NCBI GenBank assembly: GCA_003427395.1
Contig: BFEA01000494.1
Span: 179,835 to 204,559 of the forward strand
From: Chara braunii
Taxonomy: Eukaryota; Streptophyta; Charophyceae; Charales; Characeae
DNA: 24,725 nt
Direction: 5' to 3'
Part shown: positions 7,868 to 17,620 of the stretch, one piece after another
Position numbering within the stretch: position 1 is the first letter of the stretch
Layout of the letters: each line of letters begins with the position of its first letter
Position numbers and translations under genes: made by a program
The notes under the pieces: generated by a model
What the model was told of the DNA's origin: nothing
Databases searched by the model: none
What the model saw: the letters and a program-made list of their open reading frames with translations, nothing else

Positions 7868-8261
7868 CCTATATGAAAAGTTCTCAGCTATCTCATGAAA
7901 TTCTAAGATAGCTGCCTCCCTATGTGTGTGGCTGAGGTGAAGCCACACTAGGCCCTTGATCTTGCCTCAAGCAAAGGGTTCAGCTTGAAAAGCGAATTTT
8001 GAATGTAGGCAACAGTGCTGGCAACCACCCTCCGACAGCTATAAAAGTTAGCACTCCACCCTGCTGCCTTACAAATCTGGCAGTGTTGCTGGTGCTCTCA
8101 CTCATTTGGGTGTTAGTCAGATGTTGCACAACACTGCATTGAGGAAGTGCTGCTCGGATGTGTTGGTGTTGGAGAGTGAGAGGATGGTCTGCAGGGGAGT
8201 AAAGTGAGAAGTGAGGCAGACATAGTCGGCGCTGGTGGGACTCTGCCTCAACGTTAGAATG

Positions 8262-8418
8262 GTGCTGCGCCTTTGGGATTGCCCCAAGGACCACTTTGTG
8301 GAATTGGAGTTTTGCCCTAGGTTGGTTGCGGTGGTTAAGGCGGACGCGTCGACGTTTTTTTTCAATATGTGGGAAGATATTGTCCGTTTGGCAGCACGAC
8401 AACATCGATACATGTGAG
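8262..8418 (+). pseudogene. Possible short coding remnant
   Basis: One frame reads VLRLWDCPKDHFVELEFC, then PRLVAVVKADASTFFF and NMWEDIVRLAARQHRYM, then a stop (TGA 8415-8417). The frame stays open briefly after it (EDHAIKVLRSGV). The composition is protein-like with no low-complexity sequence, but I recognise no family. A 148-aa minus frame (7980-8426) overlaps it and shows no motif. It could be a scrap of a transposon gene. Confidence 0.25.
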
Positions 8419-8673
8419 AAGACCATGCTATTAAAGTTTTACGGAGCGGCGTTTTGACACATAAGGTCACACATAAAATTTTTCAATTATGCAGTTACCC
8501 CAACTTATCCTTGGGCCACAACTCCACCTCAACTGTCATTTCACCGATCGACTTGTCTAAGTTTGTACGGACCTGGGTTCCGACCATGACGCAATTAGTT
8601 GAGCAAAATTATATAATTCTAAATTACATGGGGACAGTTAGCTCTACGATGATATCTCACAGTTGTTGCCTTA

Positions 8674-8674
<1 letters not shown>

Positions 8675-8714
<40 letters not shown>
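8675..8714. repeat. Poly(A) run, 40 bases
   Basis: Uninterrupted A40 followed by T-rich sequence. It could be a retroelement tail, but no element ending here could be defined. Confidence 0.95.
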
Positions 8715-8717
<3 letters not shown>

Positions 8718-9027
8718 GTTTTAATCTTTTTATTTTTGTTCTTTTCGTTTCAGGTTGTGTAGCACATCGAATACGTTCGGGACTTTCCCAAACGCCCAAA
8801 CATGTTCGTTTGCTCGCTCGAAAACCTTGCGAACATGTTCGGTTGAACATATATATTCTAATGATTTATAATAAAATAATAATATATTTTTTAGGTTTTT
8901 TATTTTGAACTCGGGTTTGGTTACGAATTTGAACATACCTTTGAGACTTAATGCAAAAGTTGTGTCAACTTGTTTGTATTATTATTTTACATACCGTTTT
9001 TTTTTTCAGATTTTTTTGAGTACATAT

Positions 9028-9248
9028 CTACGCTACCAGCTGGGCCGCCCAGGTCACCTTGTTCGTTTGGCGGTCTGGTCGTGCAAGGGCCAAAGAAAAC
9101 AAACTATTTTATGAAAAAAATAAACTGAACAACTTTTACCTCAATGTCACATCCAAATTCTTCACCGAATTACAAATATAAATAAAGTTTTTTTTTTTTT
9201 TTTTTTGCCCAGCCGGGCAAGTGGGCCCCGACCACTCTGGTAGCCTGT
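9028..9248 (+). mobile_element. hAT-like MITE, copy B
   Basis: The ends are CTACGCTACCAG (9028-9039) and CTGGTAGCCTGT (9237-9248). The flanking 8-mers are GTACATAT (9020-9027) and GTATATAA (9249-9256), 6 of 8 identical, which suggests an aged target duplication. The interior matches copy A: TGGGCCGCCC, AATAAACTGAACAACTTTT, CAAATTCTTCACCGAATT, and GCC.GCCGGGCAAGTG near the right end. It lacks the 71-bp module found in copy A and has a T run at about 9188-9206. There is no transposase frame. Confidence 0.8.
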
Positions 9249-9257
9249 GTATATAAT

Positions 9258-9279
9258 TATATATATATATATATATATT
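9258..9279. repeat. (AT)n microsatellite
   Basis: AT-alternating tract just right of MITE B. Confidence 0.85.
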
Positions 9280-9502
9280 TATTACTATTTATTAAATATT
9301 TTTATGTTCACATTCGGAGGACTTTGGTGCTCGTTTGCGCTTGGTTACAAATGTTCGGGTTCGGGCACCGAATGCAAACATGATGCTACGCAGATTTCAC
9401 GAAATTGTTTGTGGTTGAAAATGTAGATTCTTATGTGACTTTCTAAAGATTTCAGTGTGTTTTTGAAGGATGGTGTCTATGATGCTATATACTGTAGATA
9501 TT

Positions 9503-9516
9503 CCCCCCCCCCCCCC
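9503..9516. repeat. Poly(C) run
   Basis: Run of 14 C. Confidence 0.95.
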
Positions 9517-9605
9517 TTCCCGAAACACACATAAGTTCAGTAAGAAAAAAGAAAACAAACTAATAATTTCCAACTACAAACAATTTCGTTAAATTAAGAA
9601 ACAAA

Positions 9606-9907
9606 CTAGGCTACCAGAGTGGTCCGGGTCCACTTGCCTGACTGGGCCAAAAAAAATAAAAAAAAATGAAAAAATAATAATTAAAAAAATGTTTTTTTAT
9701 TAAAATTTTCGTTACAAATTTGGTAAATAATTTTGGTATGACCTTGAGGCAAAAGTTGTTCAGTTTATTTTTTTGCATAACATAGTTTGTTTTCATATTT
9801 TTTTATGTTTTTTGTTTCTTATTTTTGGCTGGCACCTTCCTTAGTCTTTGCACGTTCGGGTCGCCCGGGAAAATAGGGTGACCCGGGCGACCCACCTGCT
9901 AGCCTAG
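9606..9907 (-). mobile_element. hAT-like MITE, copy C
   Basis: The ends are CTAGGCTACCAG (9606-9617) and CTGCTAGCCTAG (9896-9907). The 8-bp flanks are GAAACAAA (9598-9605) and GAAAGAAA (9908-9915), with one mismatch. The orientation is inverted relative to copies A and B: AAAAGTTGTTCAGTTTATTT and CATAACATAGTTTG are reverse complements of their interior. One end carries a perfect 12-bp hairpin (9858-9893). It is non-autonomous. Confidence 0.85.
9858..9893. other. Perfect 12-bp subterminal hairpin in MITE C
   Basis: GGGTCGCCCGGG at 9858-9869 pairs fully with CCCGGGCGACCC at 9882-9893 across a 12-base loop. Confidence 0.92.
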
Positions 9908-9915
9908 GAAAGAAA

Positions 9916-10699
9916 TGTCAGTTTTAACGAACTAACAATTTACGAGAAAACATTCTACATTGTATTGAATTTTTATTCACTTTTCAAAAATATATTTATG
10001 TGAACTTTATTTTTTATTCACATTTAAAAAGTATATAATAAAGCGGACAAAAAATTCAATGATTATTGCTTGGAAAAATTCATGTGGGGAAAAAGTATAG
10101 GCAATAAGTTTTTATCCTACATCATAATGCAACGAGTAACTTTCAAATAAGTGAATCCCTTATTTCACAAATCCAATTACTTCATTGAGTTAGACAAGAG
10201 AACCTACCAACCTTTTTTTTTTTTTTTTCATAAGGATAAAGGTTTTGCATGTGAACGTTAAAGCAAATAACTTGAAGTAAGGACAAAAGTATAACTAAAG
10301 TATCATCACTCCTTATAATATTATTATTGTTTGCCTTTTTTTGCAAACAACCTTACATTTAATGTTATAGTCCATCCAGTCTAACATGGAAAAGTGTCAT
10401 AAATTCATGCATGGTTCCTGAAAGAAGGTGACGCCTACGTGGTGCAAATGATGGTATTAAGAGTTTACTTATCTATGAAAGAGAGACTGATAAACAACAT
10501 TTGTTTTCTACTAATGGCTTTACTAGAGCACGGGTAGACACGAGTTGTACAAGATTCCTTTACAACTCTCTTTATTGGGAGTGTGGAGAAAAATATCATT
10601 GTCAAATAAGGATGTTCCCCGTAGATGGGAGGAAGGAATAAGACATGTTTTGTTTAGAAATCGATTGATAATAAACTCTTTTAGCCAAACCTTCCCTAC
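9916..10699. other. Unassigned AT-rich region
   Basis: No coding frame or repeat partner was recognised. A T run lies at 10213-10229. Confidence 0.5.
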
Positions 10700-11171
10700 A
10701 GCAATTAGAGTATGAAAAAGTTGGGTAAAGCATGGGGTAGCAAATATCAAAGATATCGAGCAGATCAAGGAAAATAAATGAATGACAAATAATGAGTTGA
10801 GGGCAATGTTGTCGTACAATCACGATTTGCAAGAGAACTGTGATAAAATCACAACAACAATTTTTGGTAAACATGTGTAAAGTTTTTAAAGGGACCCTAC
10901 CTTTGGAAAAGATAATTGGGTAAGGGGAAAGACAAAGCAATTAGAGTATGAAAAAATTTGGTAAAGCATGGGGTAGTAAATATCAAAAATATCGACCCAA
11001 TCAAGAAAAATAAATGAATGACAAATAATGAGTTGAGGACAATGTTGTCGTACAATCACGATTTGCAAGAGAATTGTGATAAAATTACAACAACAATTTC
11101 TGGTAAGCATGTGTAAACTTTTGAAAGAGGCCCGCCCTTTGGAAAAAATAATTGGGTAGGGGGATAGACAA
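10700..11171. repeat. Tandem duplication, two 236-bp units
   Basis: Unit 1 (10700-10935) and unit 2 (10936-11171) abut exactly and have the same length. They differ by scattered substitutions, roughly one in ten. Shared blocks include AGCAATTAGAGTATGAAAAA, AAATAAATGAATGACAAATA, ATGTTGTCGTACAATCACGA and TTTGCAAGAGAA. Minus-strand frames repeat because the DNA repeats. They contain no domain that I recognise and are interrupted differently at the junction, so I do not call a gene. Confidence 0.95.
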
Positions 11172-13323
11172 TAATGAGTTGGTTGTATTTATATGTTCGG
11201 GGGGAGTCCATTCTGGTAGAAGGTTTGCAATAGGCAAGAGTGGAGATCTAAGCAGAATCTTCCTCGACGACTTTCATATAATTTCAAAAAATCATGAGTG
11301 AGGATTGTCGACAATAGTGAAGACTGGTTGATCTACTCCTAAGGAACAATAACTAAAAACCTCCCTTCTAATTCAGATACGTAGACATGAAATAGGGGAT
11401 CAAAATCCAAGTTGGTGTAGGTTAAGCTACATAATATTACAATAAAGTAATTTTTTCGAACAAAAGATGTGTTGCCTTGCATGATTGATTGAAGATGGGG
11501 CCTAGAGCAGAGAAAGATCCAAAACATACAGTTCACCAGAGATTGTAAAAAAAAATCAGCATCTTTTCACTCCTTGCAATGACAAATTATTTGTAAATGC
11601 TCTCTTTAGTACTTTACCCCAGAAAAGAGGGTCAAGTAAACAATAAAGCACCTCTTTCCAAGAACTACATTGTTATGGCATTGGTAGGATGAGACTTAGG
11701 GATAGATTATGGGCGAGACTAATTAGCCTTAGGACTGAAGGATTATCCTATTGCGCCACGATCTAATGTATACAGGGTGTGAATTCAAGGCAAACTGGCT
11801 TCGTATGGGTAGGAAAGCACTTTTGTAGTCTCTCAGAATCCAGGGATGCACCCAGGAGTGGGATAATATACCTCGATAGGAAGTATACAACTTCATCACA
11901 GATTTCTTGCACAACACTATCTAAAATAAGTGGAAGGCAATTTATGACAAGATTTTAAAAACTTTGATTGACTAAAGACAAAAGCGAAAAATTAAATGGT
12001 CCTTTCAAAGAACGATTTGGTATTGCAGACAAAACTGCAACTGCAATTATTGAAGGGGCTCATCTACAGTATAATGATTTGACATGCATACTACCTCATT
12101 CTCTACGAGTTCGATGGAGTTTCCACACCGTTTTCTGCCGCAGACAATTCTTCGTTTGAGTAGATGGATTAGCTAGGAATGAAGTAGGAATTTCGAAGCA
12201 CCAGGTACACCATAAACATAACCTATACAAGGTCAGACGCCAAGGGACCAAAAACCCGCAGCACCACCAAAAACGAAACAAAAAAGACTGTGCTAGCGCC
12301 CTGACTACAGCTTGGGGCACGACACAATGCCATGTCCACCTCGACAAAAGAAACTCGAAGGTAGTGGTGGTTTCAGGGGAAGATGTTGTTTATTGCAAGA
12401 GGCATAATTTCAACATATCTTCTGGGTTTTAGCTATTACGCTAAATGTTGGTAGTGTATCCTTTTAGAGGAAGATTTTCTGCCAACCCCTTGGGTTCAAC
12501 CCACCTCAATCAATGCTGACAACATTAGTGTGTCTCAGTGAGGACATTGTACCTAGTTTCCATCGCAAGCCAACGTCGGGTAGTGACCCCATTATGTCCA
12601 GGTTGTATGTGAGGATACTAGGGGGCGATCTTACCATCCCCTATAGCAGTCCGATCGTGGATTTTCCTCTGGAAAAAAAAAGAGGATTTTGGGCATCAAT
12701 GTTCTTCATTTGGAAATACACAATTAAGAATAGAAAAGGATAGTTGTCAAACCCGTGCACTTCGTCCGGAATAGAGGTAGCTGTAGATAAGCAGCGTGTC
12801 ATAGCAAGAACTCGTGCATGCAATTTTTCCTGTGACCAGGAGACCTATGGTATAGAGCACTGTTTTACTGAAAACCCTCCGGGTTTCCCAATCTGCCGCA
12901 ATACGCAGGTGATCTTGCAGGCTGGGTACAATTGAGTACTATGTTCGCGTAATTGTGGCAGTGGTTCAAGTCCTTAGTTAGCGAGAGAAAACTTTAAAAA
13001 CCCTTTACGGGAATCATTTGAGTTGCTATGAATGCACATGTGATGTTTTGATAAAGCTAAGCAGTGTAATCCTCTCATGAAGTTCCTCCCTGGAAAGTTT
13101 GTGAGGACCGCGACCGCTTTGCTTCTTTCTTTTTTTTACACCCCGCCAAGGGTAGTACCACGGGTGGTACGAGTACCCCCTGGTACTAGCTCAGCATTGA
13201 TGGCTCCGATCTTATTTGTGGGGAGCAGCACCTGCTGGAAACCGAATGCAGCGTCTCATTGATACATACAAGAACACACATCCAAGAAATTGTTTTTCAT
13301 ACCCCTATTGAGAATGGAGGAGG

Positions 13324-13324
<1 letters not shown>
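11172..13324. other. Unassigned region
   Basis: More than 2 kb with no recognised gene, RNA or repeat partner in the window. It is AT-rich to about 12.1 kb and more balanced afterwards. Short frames (11968-12159 plus, 12744-12935 plus) have no clear motif. Around 13150-13190 several short inverted GGTAC/GTACC motifs occur close together. This may be a decayed element that I cannot classify. Confidence 0.4.

Positions 13325-13365
<41 letters not shown>
13325..13365. repeat. Poly(G) run, 41 bases
   Basis: An uninterrupted G41 preceded by GGAGGAGGCG. It is a strong G-quadruplex candidate on this strand, and the length is likely approximate in any assembly. The polyglycine and polyproline frames across it are artefacts. 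Confidence 0.95.
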
Positions 13366-14407
13366 CTCTTCAGCCCCACATGCGGCAGCGGCTGATAATT
13401 TTGATCAGTTACTGAAAACATGCGATCTCTTCTTTTCCTTTTTTTTTCTTTTCTTTTAAAGAGTTGTTCGACCCACCGATAATGTTTTGAACTCAACAAG
13501 AGCATTGCGACCTGGGTGGGACTGCAATCATCCACCCTGTGAGATGCGAGTCCTGGCTTGTCCTGGAAGTGGCACAGGATGTGATCGGTGTTTTTTTTGC
13601 CGAGTTTTGCTCATATACTCTCAAATTGGCCAGATATTTTGCTTTTTTCTTGTTTTTGTTCTTGTTTTTCTTTCGGGGCAACGGCCCCTGGGTCACACCC
13701 AACGTTTGTAATAGGCAACTTTATAGGGCAGAGAACGCAGCCGCTAAATCTGCAATTGCGCCACTTCAAAAAAACAGCCACAGATTCACCCCCTCGCTGA
13801 ACTTGCCCATTTCAAAACTCAAACAATGACATTCGCACCACTTTGTCTTTTCTTGTCTATTTCAATCTAAAAAGGTGACTCAGGAGCACTTTCCACTTTT
13901 TTGTGTGACACAGAGGTACTTTCAGGTATGTAGTGTATCCAATTTTTACATGTTCGGAGAACTTCAAACTATTGGACAAAACGTTAGTGTTTTGTTTCGC
14001 TTTGCTTTGTTTTCAGGTTTTTTTTCTTTTTTTCATCTGTTTTTCTTTTTTTTTAATGTATGCACGAGGGGGCCGTATCGTTTTTTTTGTAAGTTTTCCA
14101 GCGAAATTTCCATTATGTTGCTTGCGGCGGTGTGGCAAAAACGGCAAATTAACCATCTGTCGGCAGGGGCGTGCAGCTCTGCAGCAATTGGCTCCTAAGA
14201 GATGTTTGACAACATTCAGGACTTTGACTTCCTTGCAGCTCCACCTATGGCCCACTGACTTTTCAATCATTGGCGTCTTTCAGCTCTGCAAACATGGCAA
14301 CTGTCGTTCACGTTAGCAAGTGCGCGTGCACTCTTAAACCATCATTCCCCCCAACGCAAAGACCTGCGTCTACCAGTAGGCCGCAATCGTTCATTTTGTA
14401 TTGCGCT
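13366..14407. other. Unassigned region with T-rich tracts
   Basis: Overlapping open frames (13539-13829 and 13933-14316 plus) are inflated by T-rich runs that encode Phe and Leu. A small hairpin is present near 13516-13540 (GGGTGG..CCACCC). No gene is supported. Confidence 0.45.
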
Positions 14408-14427
14408 ACTACCGTCTTAACCCGAAA

Positions 14428-14500
14428 ACAAGGTACGTACCTTGTATACGAATACAAGGTACGGGGTACCTTGTATTCGAATACAAGGCACGTACCTTGT
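14428..14500. repeat. Left palindrome cluster of the TIR element
   Basis: ACAAGGTACGTACCTTGT at 14428-14445 is a perfect 18-bp palindrome. It is followed by ATACAAGGTAC-GGG-TACCTTGTAT-type and AATACAAGGCACGTACCTTG units. Confidence 0.9.
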
Positions 14501-14600
14501 AGAAGAAATTTTAGGGTGCAACTTTCCTAGAACGAGGGGGGGGAAGGGAAATATATATATATATATAGTAAATATTGAGGGTACGTACCTATATATATAT

Positions 14601-14671
14601 CGTCAAATAGAACTGCCCGGTAAACCGTAGGCAGAGAGGGAGAAGAGGACAACAAACGAGGGGCTGTGACA
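14601..14671. repeat. 71-bp module, second copy
   Basis: It matches 926-996 at 69 of 71 bases and is also preceded by an AT tract. Here the sequence continues into AAACTGTTTCGTCGGAG rather than (TA)n. Confidence 0.92.
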
Positions 14672-14801
14672 AACTGTTTCGTCGGAGTTTCACCGACTCA
14701 TCAATATTAGTAATAAAGAAATAGGAGGGAACCCCACACCTATGAATAGGTGTGTCGGGGCGAGGTACTTGCCCTTCTTCATTTTCTTTGCCTTTGTGTA
14801 G

Positions 14802-15140
14802 GGTTGTTGGGAAAGGTCCCTATATGTCATTTCAGCATCAGATTTGGTGCCTGAATCTGAACGCCTTTGGGGAGAGGTGCGAAGCATCTCGATTGATCTG
14901 CTGCTATGCATCTCTGCGGAAGATACGTCCAGAACCTGGACCGTCTACATACAGCTCGAAGAAGAGGTATGTACGTTATACAAAAACTTCTTGAAATTTT
15001 TCAAAAACATTGTACATACCTTTTCTTGCAGGTGCCTTCTCATGGTCACACACTTGTTCTTGGACTTCGCGCGATCGTGAGAAGTGCTTGGAGAAAAAAT
15101 TTTTGCCCTGCGCTCACGATCCCGGACGCATTCTTCTCTT
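14802..15140 (+). pseudogene. Possible captured gene fragment, two exons
   Basis: A pyrimidine-rich stretch ending TTTGTGTAG at 14801 looks like a 3' splice site. The next 165 bp (55 codons) are open, including SASDLVPESERLWGEVRSI, then SIDLLLCISAEDTSRTWT and VYIQLEEE. They end at GAG|GTATGT (donor at 14967). A 65-nt intron candidate ends TTTTCTTGCAG at 15031. The frame continues in phase 0 as VPSHGHTLVLGLRAIVRSAW. I recognise no family. Position inside a TIR element suggests a fragment taken from a host gene. Caution: GGTATGTAC/GTACATACC at the intron edges is also an inverted repeat, like the palindromes of the element. Confidence 0.4.
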
Positions 15141-15153
15141 TCCAAACACGACT

Positions 15154-15177
15154 CTGTGTGTGTGTGTGTGTGTGTGC

Positions 15178-15272
<95 letters not shown>

Positions 15273-15311
15273 GCGACCGTGTGGACAAGCCATGCCACAC
15301 ACACACATACA

Positions 15312-15353
<42 letters not shown>
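15154..15353. repeat. (GT)n-(GA)n-spacer-(CA)n compound microsatellite
   Basis: GT repeats (15154-15215, with one GC and one GA interruption) pass into GA repeats to 15268. A 27-bp spacer follows, then CA repeats (15296-15353). The GT and CA arms are complementary over more than 50 bp and could fold into a cruciform. Confidence 0.95.
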
Positions 15354-15355
<2 letters not shown>

Positions 15356-15362
15356 CACACCT

Positions 15363-15505
15363 CGAATACAAGGTACTTACCTTGTATTTGAATACAAGGT
15401 ATGTACCTTGTATTCGAGGGTACCTTCTATTCAAAAGTTTAGCGACGATTTCTCGAAACCCGTTTTTCCAAGGTAACTTGAATACAAGGTACATACCTTG
15501 TTTTC
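15363..15505. repeat. Right palindrome cluster of the TIR element
   Basis: Two ATACAAGGTA.NTACCTTGTAT-type palindromes sit at 15365-15416. A third lies within the right terminal repeat at 15482-15500. Confidence 0.88.
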
Positions 15506-15521
15506 GGGTTAAGACGGTAGT

Positions 15522-15660
15522 TCTTCGCGGCCTTCCGGGTCCCACTCCGATTTATCATCGCACAAGTGGGATCCGTGCATCCGCAACCGTTCGAAATCCC
15601 CCTGCGAGTCAGAGTCCCATTAAGCGCGGTACACCCTCAAAAATGTCCAAAGGCGAATGG
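15522..15660. other. Unassigned spacer
   Basis: Sequence between the right end of the TIR element and the gag remnant. It could be a continuation of the retroelement, but no motif is seen. Confidence 0.4.
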
Positions 15661-15929
15661 GAATAATAGGGAGGGTGCGATCAGGGTCTGAGAGTAAGGC
15701 GAGAAAACGAATCAAGATGTTTACGTGTCTCGTGAGCTGCTCTTGATGATCCTGAAAAATGATAACACAACATCATCACAAGTCGCTAGTTGAGCGCTAC
15801 AGCGAGTTGTGAAAATGGCGAGGCACGTCACAAGTCTCGGGAGAGAAGGACTGGATGCAGCGGTTTGTTGTGGGGCAAACGGTACCTCGATAGACAACGA
15901 AAGAAAGGCAACTGTGTTTGTCGTGTCCT

Positions 15930-17620
15930 GAGGATCCTCTGGTGCACTATCCAAAGAAGCAAACCCCGACTCGATGGTCGGGAAGCCGGCTACGAGCGAA
16001 GCCTCAGCATTACAGTGGATCGTGGCTACCTGGACGGGACAAGCCGAGCGGGCCCGAGGGGAGATTGAGATCGACGCTGGCGAGCAATATCAGCATAGTG
16101 CCGATCGAGGGTGGCATGGTATGGGCATCATGAGGTGTCCCCATCCTGGCAGCAATGAAAGCAACCAACGACCCTCGAGAGCGGCACGCTCCTCATGGGA
16201 TAAGTCTCTGCGAGGATGGACGGAACCCTCCGAGAGGTCTACCTTAGGAACAATGAAAGTGTGGTCCCTAACCTATGCAAACCGACTGCGAGCACGAGTC
16301 ATGCCAGACATCGCCATCTTCAACGGTCCACAATCAGGACAGTCTCATCATCCAAGTGTTATTAGATGACATCCCGAAGCTCGAAGTCCTCGGGAGCATC
16401 CCCGTGGATACGGTTGACCTCTATCGTAGAGTCGTTACCGAACTCGGGAGAACTATAGGGCCAAAATAATAGCGCTTGAGGCTGAGCTGAGCCGCTAAAG
16501 CGACCGGCAAAAGAGGAACGGCCTTGAGTGGTGTCGCGCCACCCGGAGGTGACGGTGTGTCGCAAAGAGGACAGGGAGTCAAAAAAGCGGCTCCGCATCC
16601 TTTAATACTATCTAGCAGCCTCGTAGGCCTGGTCTGTGGACGCGAAGGTCTATCTCCAAAGCTCTATGTCGTAATCAGGGGGCAACCTCACGAAAAACCT
16701 ATTGGTCAAAAGAACCTCTGATAGGAGCATCTCATCAAATGAGTTGGGCGTCCTGGAACACCCGGATGTGACGCTTTAGGTCTGCCAGTGCGAAGAAGCG
16801 GGCCCTCACATTTGGGTGACATTATCTAAGGCGTCGGTCGTATCGTGCAATGCCCCATAGCGGTCCTGAAGGAAGGCCGTGAAATCCGCAAAAATGGGAG
16901 TCTCACTATAATAGCTCTCCCATACGATGAAAGCGCCGCCTCGCAATTTAATTGGGAGAAAAGAGCACCACGACTCTTGACTATTGTTCGTCAATATCAA
17001 TGTGTGCGTGGCTGCCTGCAACCAATGCCACACGCGAATTGTGTCATCCTAGTCGGATATATCCGACAGGCGCACAAGGGGGGGGGGCGTTGTGCTGACG
17101 CTAAGGAGGTGTCTAAGGGACATGCACTACGGCGACAAAAGTCGGGGCTGGTGCCGGGATGGAAATGAGAGTAGGTTGTGGGCCGTAGAATGTCCAGCAA
17201 AGGTGGATGCAACGCCTACAGACACCTGTGACGAAGTGGCAAGGAAGGAGGGTAACGGCGGAGGAGCACGTTGAGGGAAATGAGCCTGCAAGACCAAAGT
17301 AGGAGTAGCTAGGGAAGATGAAGGGTGAGCAGCCTGCGAACGGTGATGCGCTCTCAAGGTGAGTATCTCCCCTTGTATCTGCGTCATGGTGGTCTACAAG
17401 GTAGGCACTCGCTGAGTGCGCAGGTTGGAGGTGGAGTCGAAGAGGAGTCGCGAACTGTAGGAAGTCCTAAGATGAGAGTGAGGGGATAAGAGGAGGAGGG
17501 AGAACTCCTGGCCGTAGTACCGCAACCAGTGCGGAAAGTTGGGAAGCAACGCCAGGACGGGTAGATGAAATTGTCTGGCCACATAGGTATCTAGGCGGCA
17601 GCGCAAGTATGGCAGGGGCT
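15930..17620 (-). pseudogene. gag: Ty3/gypsy-type gag remnant
   Basis: Several minus-strand frames together follow the order of a Ty3/gypsy Gag, the capsid and RNA-binding protein of LTR retrotransposons. N-terminal linker-like sequence (MTQIQGEILTLRAHH, 17387 down) is followed by the capsid core: TIRVWHWLQAA near 17040, then LRGGAFIVWESYY and FADFTAFLQDRYGALHD. After a frame change comes FFALADLKRHIRVFQ, then FDEMLLSEVLLTNRFFVRLPP. Next comes DLSHEERAALEGRW directly before a decayed CCHC knuckle (CFHCCQDGD, near 16130-16165). Frameshifts and in-frame stops separate these parts, and the His of the knuckle is replaced. No protease, reverse transcriptase, LTR pair or primer-binding site is visible. 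The family call is by motif order, not by search. Confidence 0.72.
16125..16210 (-). pseudogene. Decayed CCHC zinc knuckle of the gag remnant
   Basis: EER..L.GR directly precedes C-F-H-C in Ty3/gypsy Gags. Here DLSHEERAALEGRW is followed, one base out of frame, by CFHCCQDGD then TS and a stop codon. It would have bound nucleic acid in the intact protein. Confidence 0.65.

Larger units (their letters stand above)
8757..9400. mobile_element. Possible older inverted-repeat element around MITE B
   Basis: The left edge (GTGTAGCACATCGAATACGT then TCGG) and the reverse complement of the right edge (GCGTAGCATCATGTTTGCAT then TCGG) are similar. Both flanks carry GTTCG and CGAAC motifs, as in the subterminal regions of some plant hAT elements. 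MITE copy B lies between them. No clear target duplication could be fixed, so the boundaries are approximate. Confidence 0.35.
14408..15521. mobile_element. 1.1-kb element with 40-bp terminal inverted repeats
   Basis: The left end 14408-14447 (ACTACCGTCTTAACCCGAAA, then ACAAGGTACGTACCTTGTAT) is the reverse complement of 15482-15521 at 39 of 40 positions. Both ends are followed inward by clusters of palindromes built on ATACAAGGTAC/GTACCTTGTAT (three on the left at 14428-14500, three on the right at 15363-15505). The interior holds the 71-bp module copy, a possible exon pair and GT/GA/CA microsatellites. No transposase frame is present and no clear target duplication could be found, so the superfamily is open. 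Mutator-like, foldback or another TIR class are all possible. Confidence 0.82.

Noticed and set aside
7980-8426. 148-aa minus-strand ORF
   Set aside because: No recognisable domain. The overlapping plus frame looks equally or more protein-like, so neither could be called confidently.
12744-12973. Possible tRNA-like B box (GGTTCAAGTCC near 12963)
   Set aside because: No A box at the right distance upstream and no cloverleaf pairing.
13259-13535. Polyglycine/polyproline ORFs
   Set aside because: Caused by the G41 run.
15046-15545. Long frames of His/Thr, Leu/Ser, Arg/Glu or Val/Cys repeats
   Set aside because: They are translations of GT, GA and CA microsatellites on both strands.
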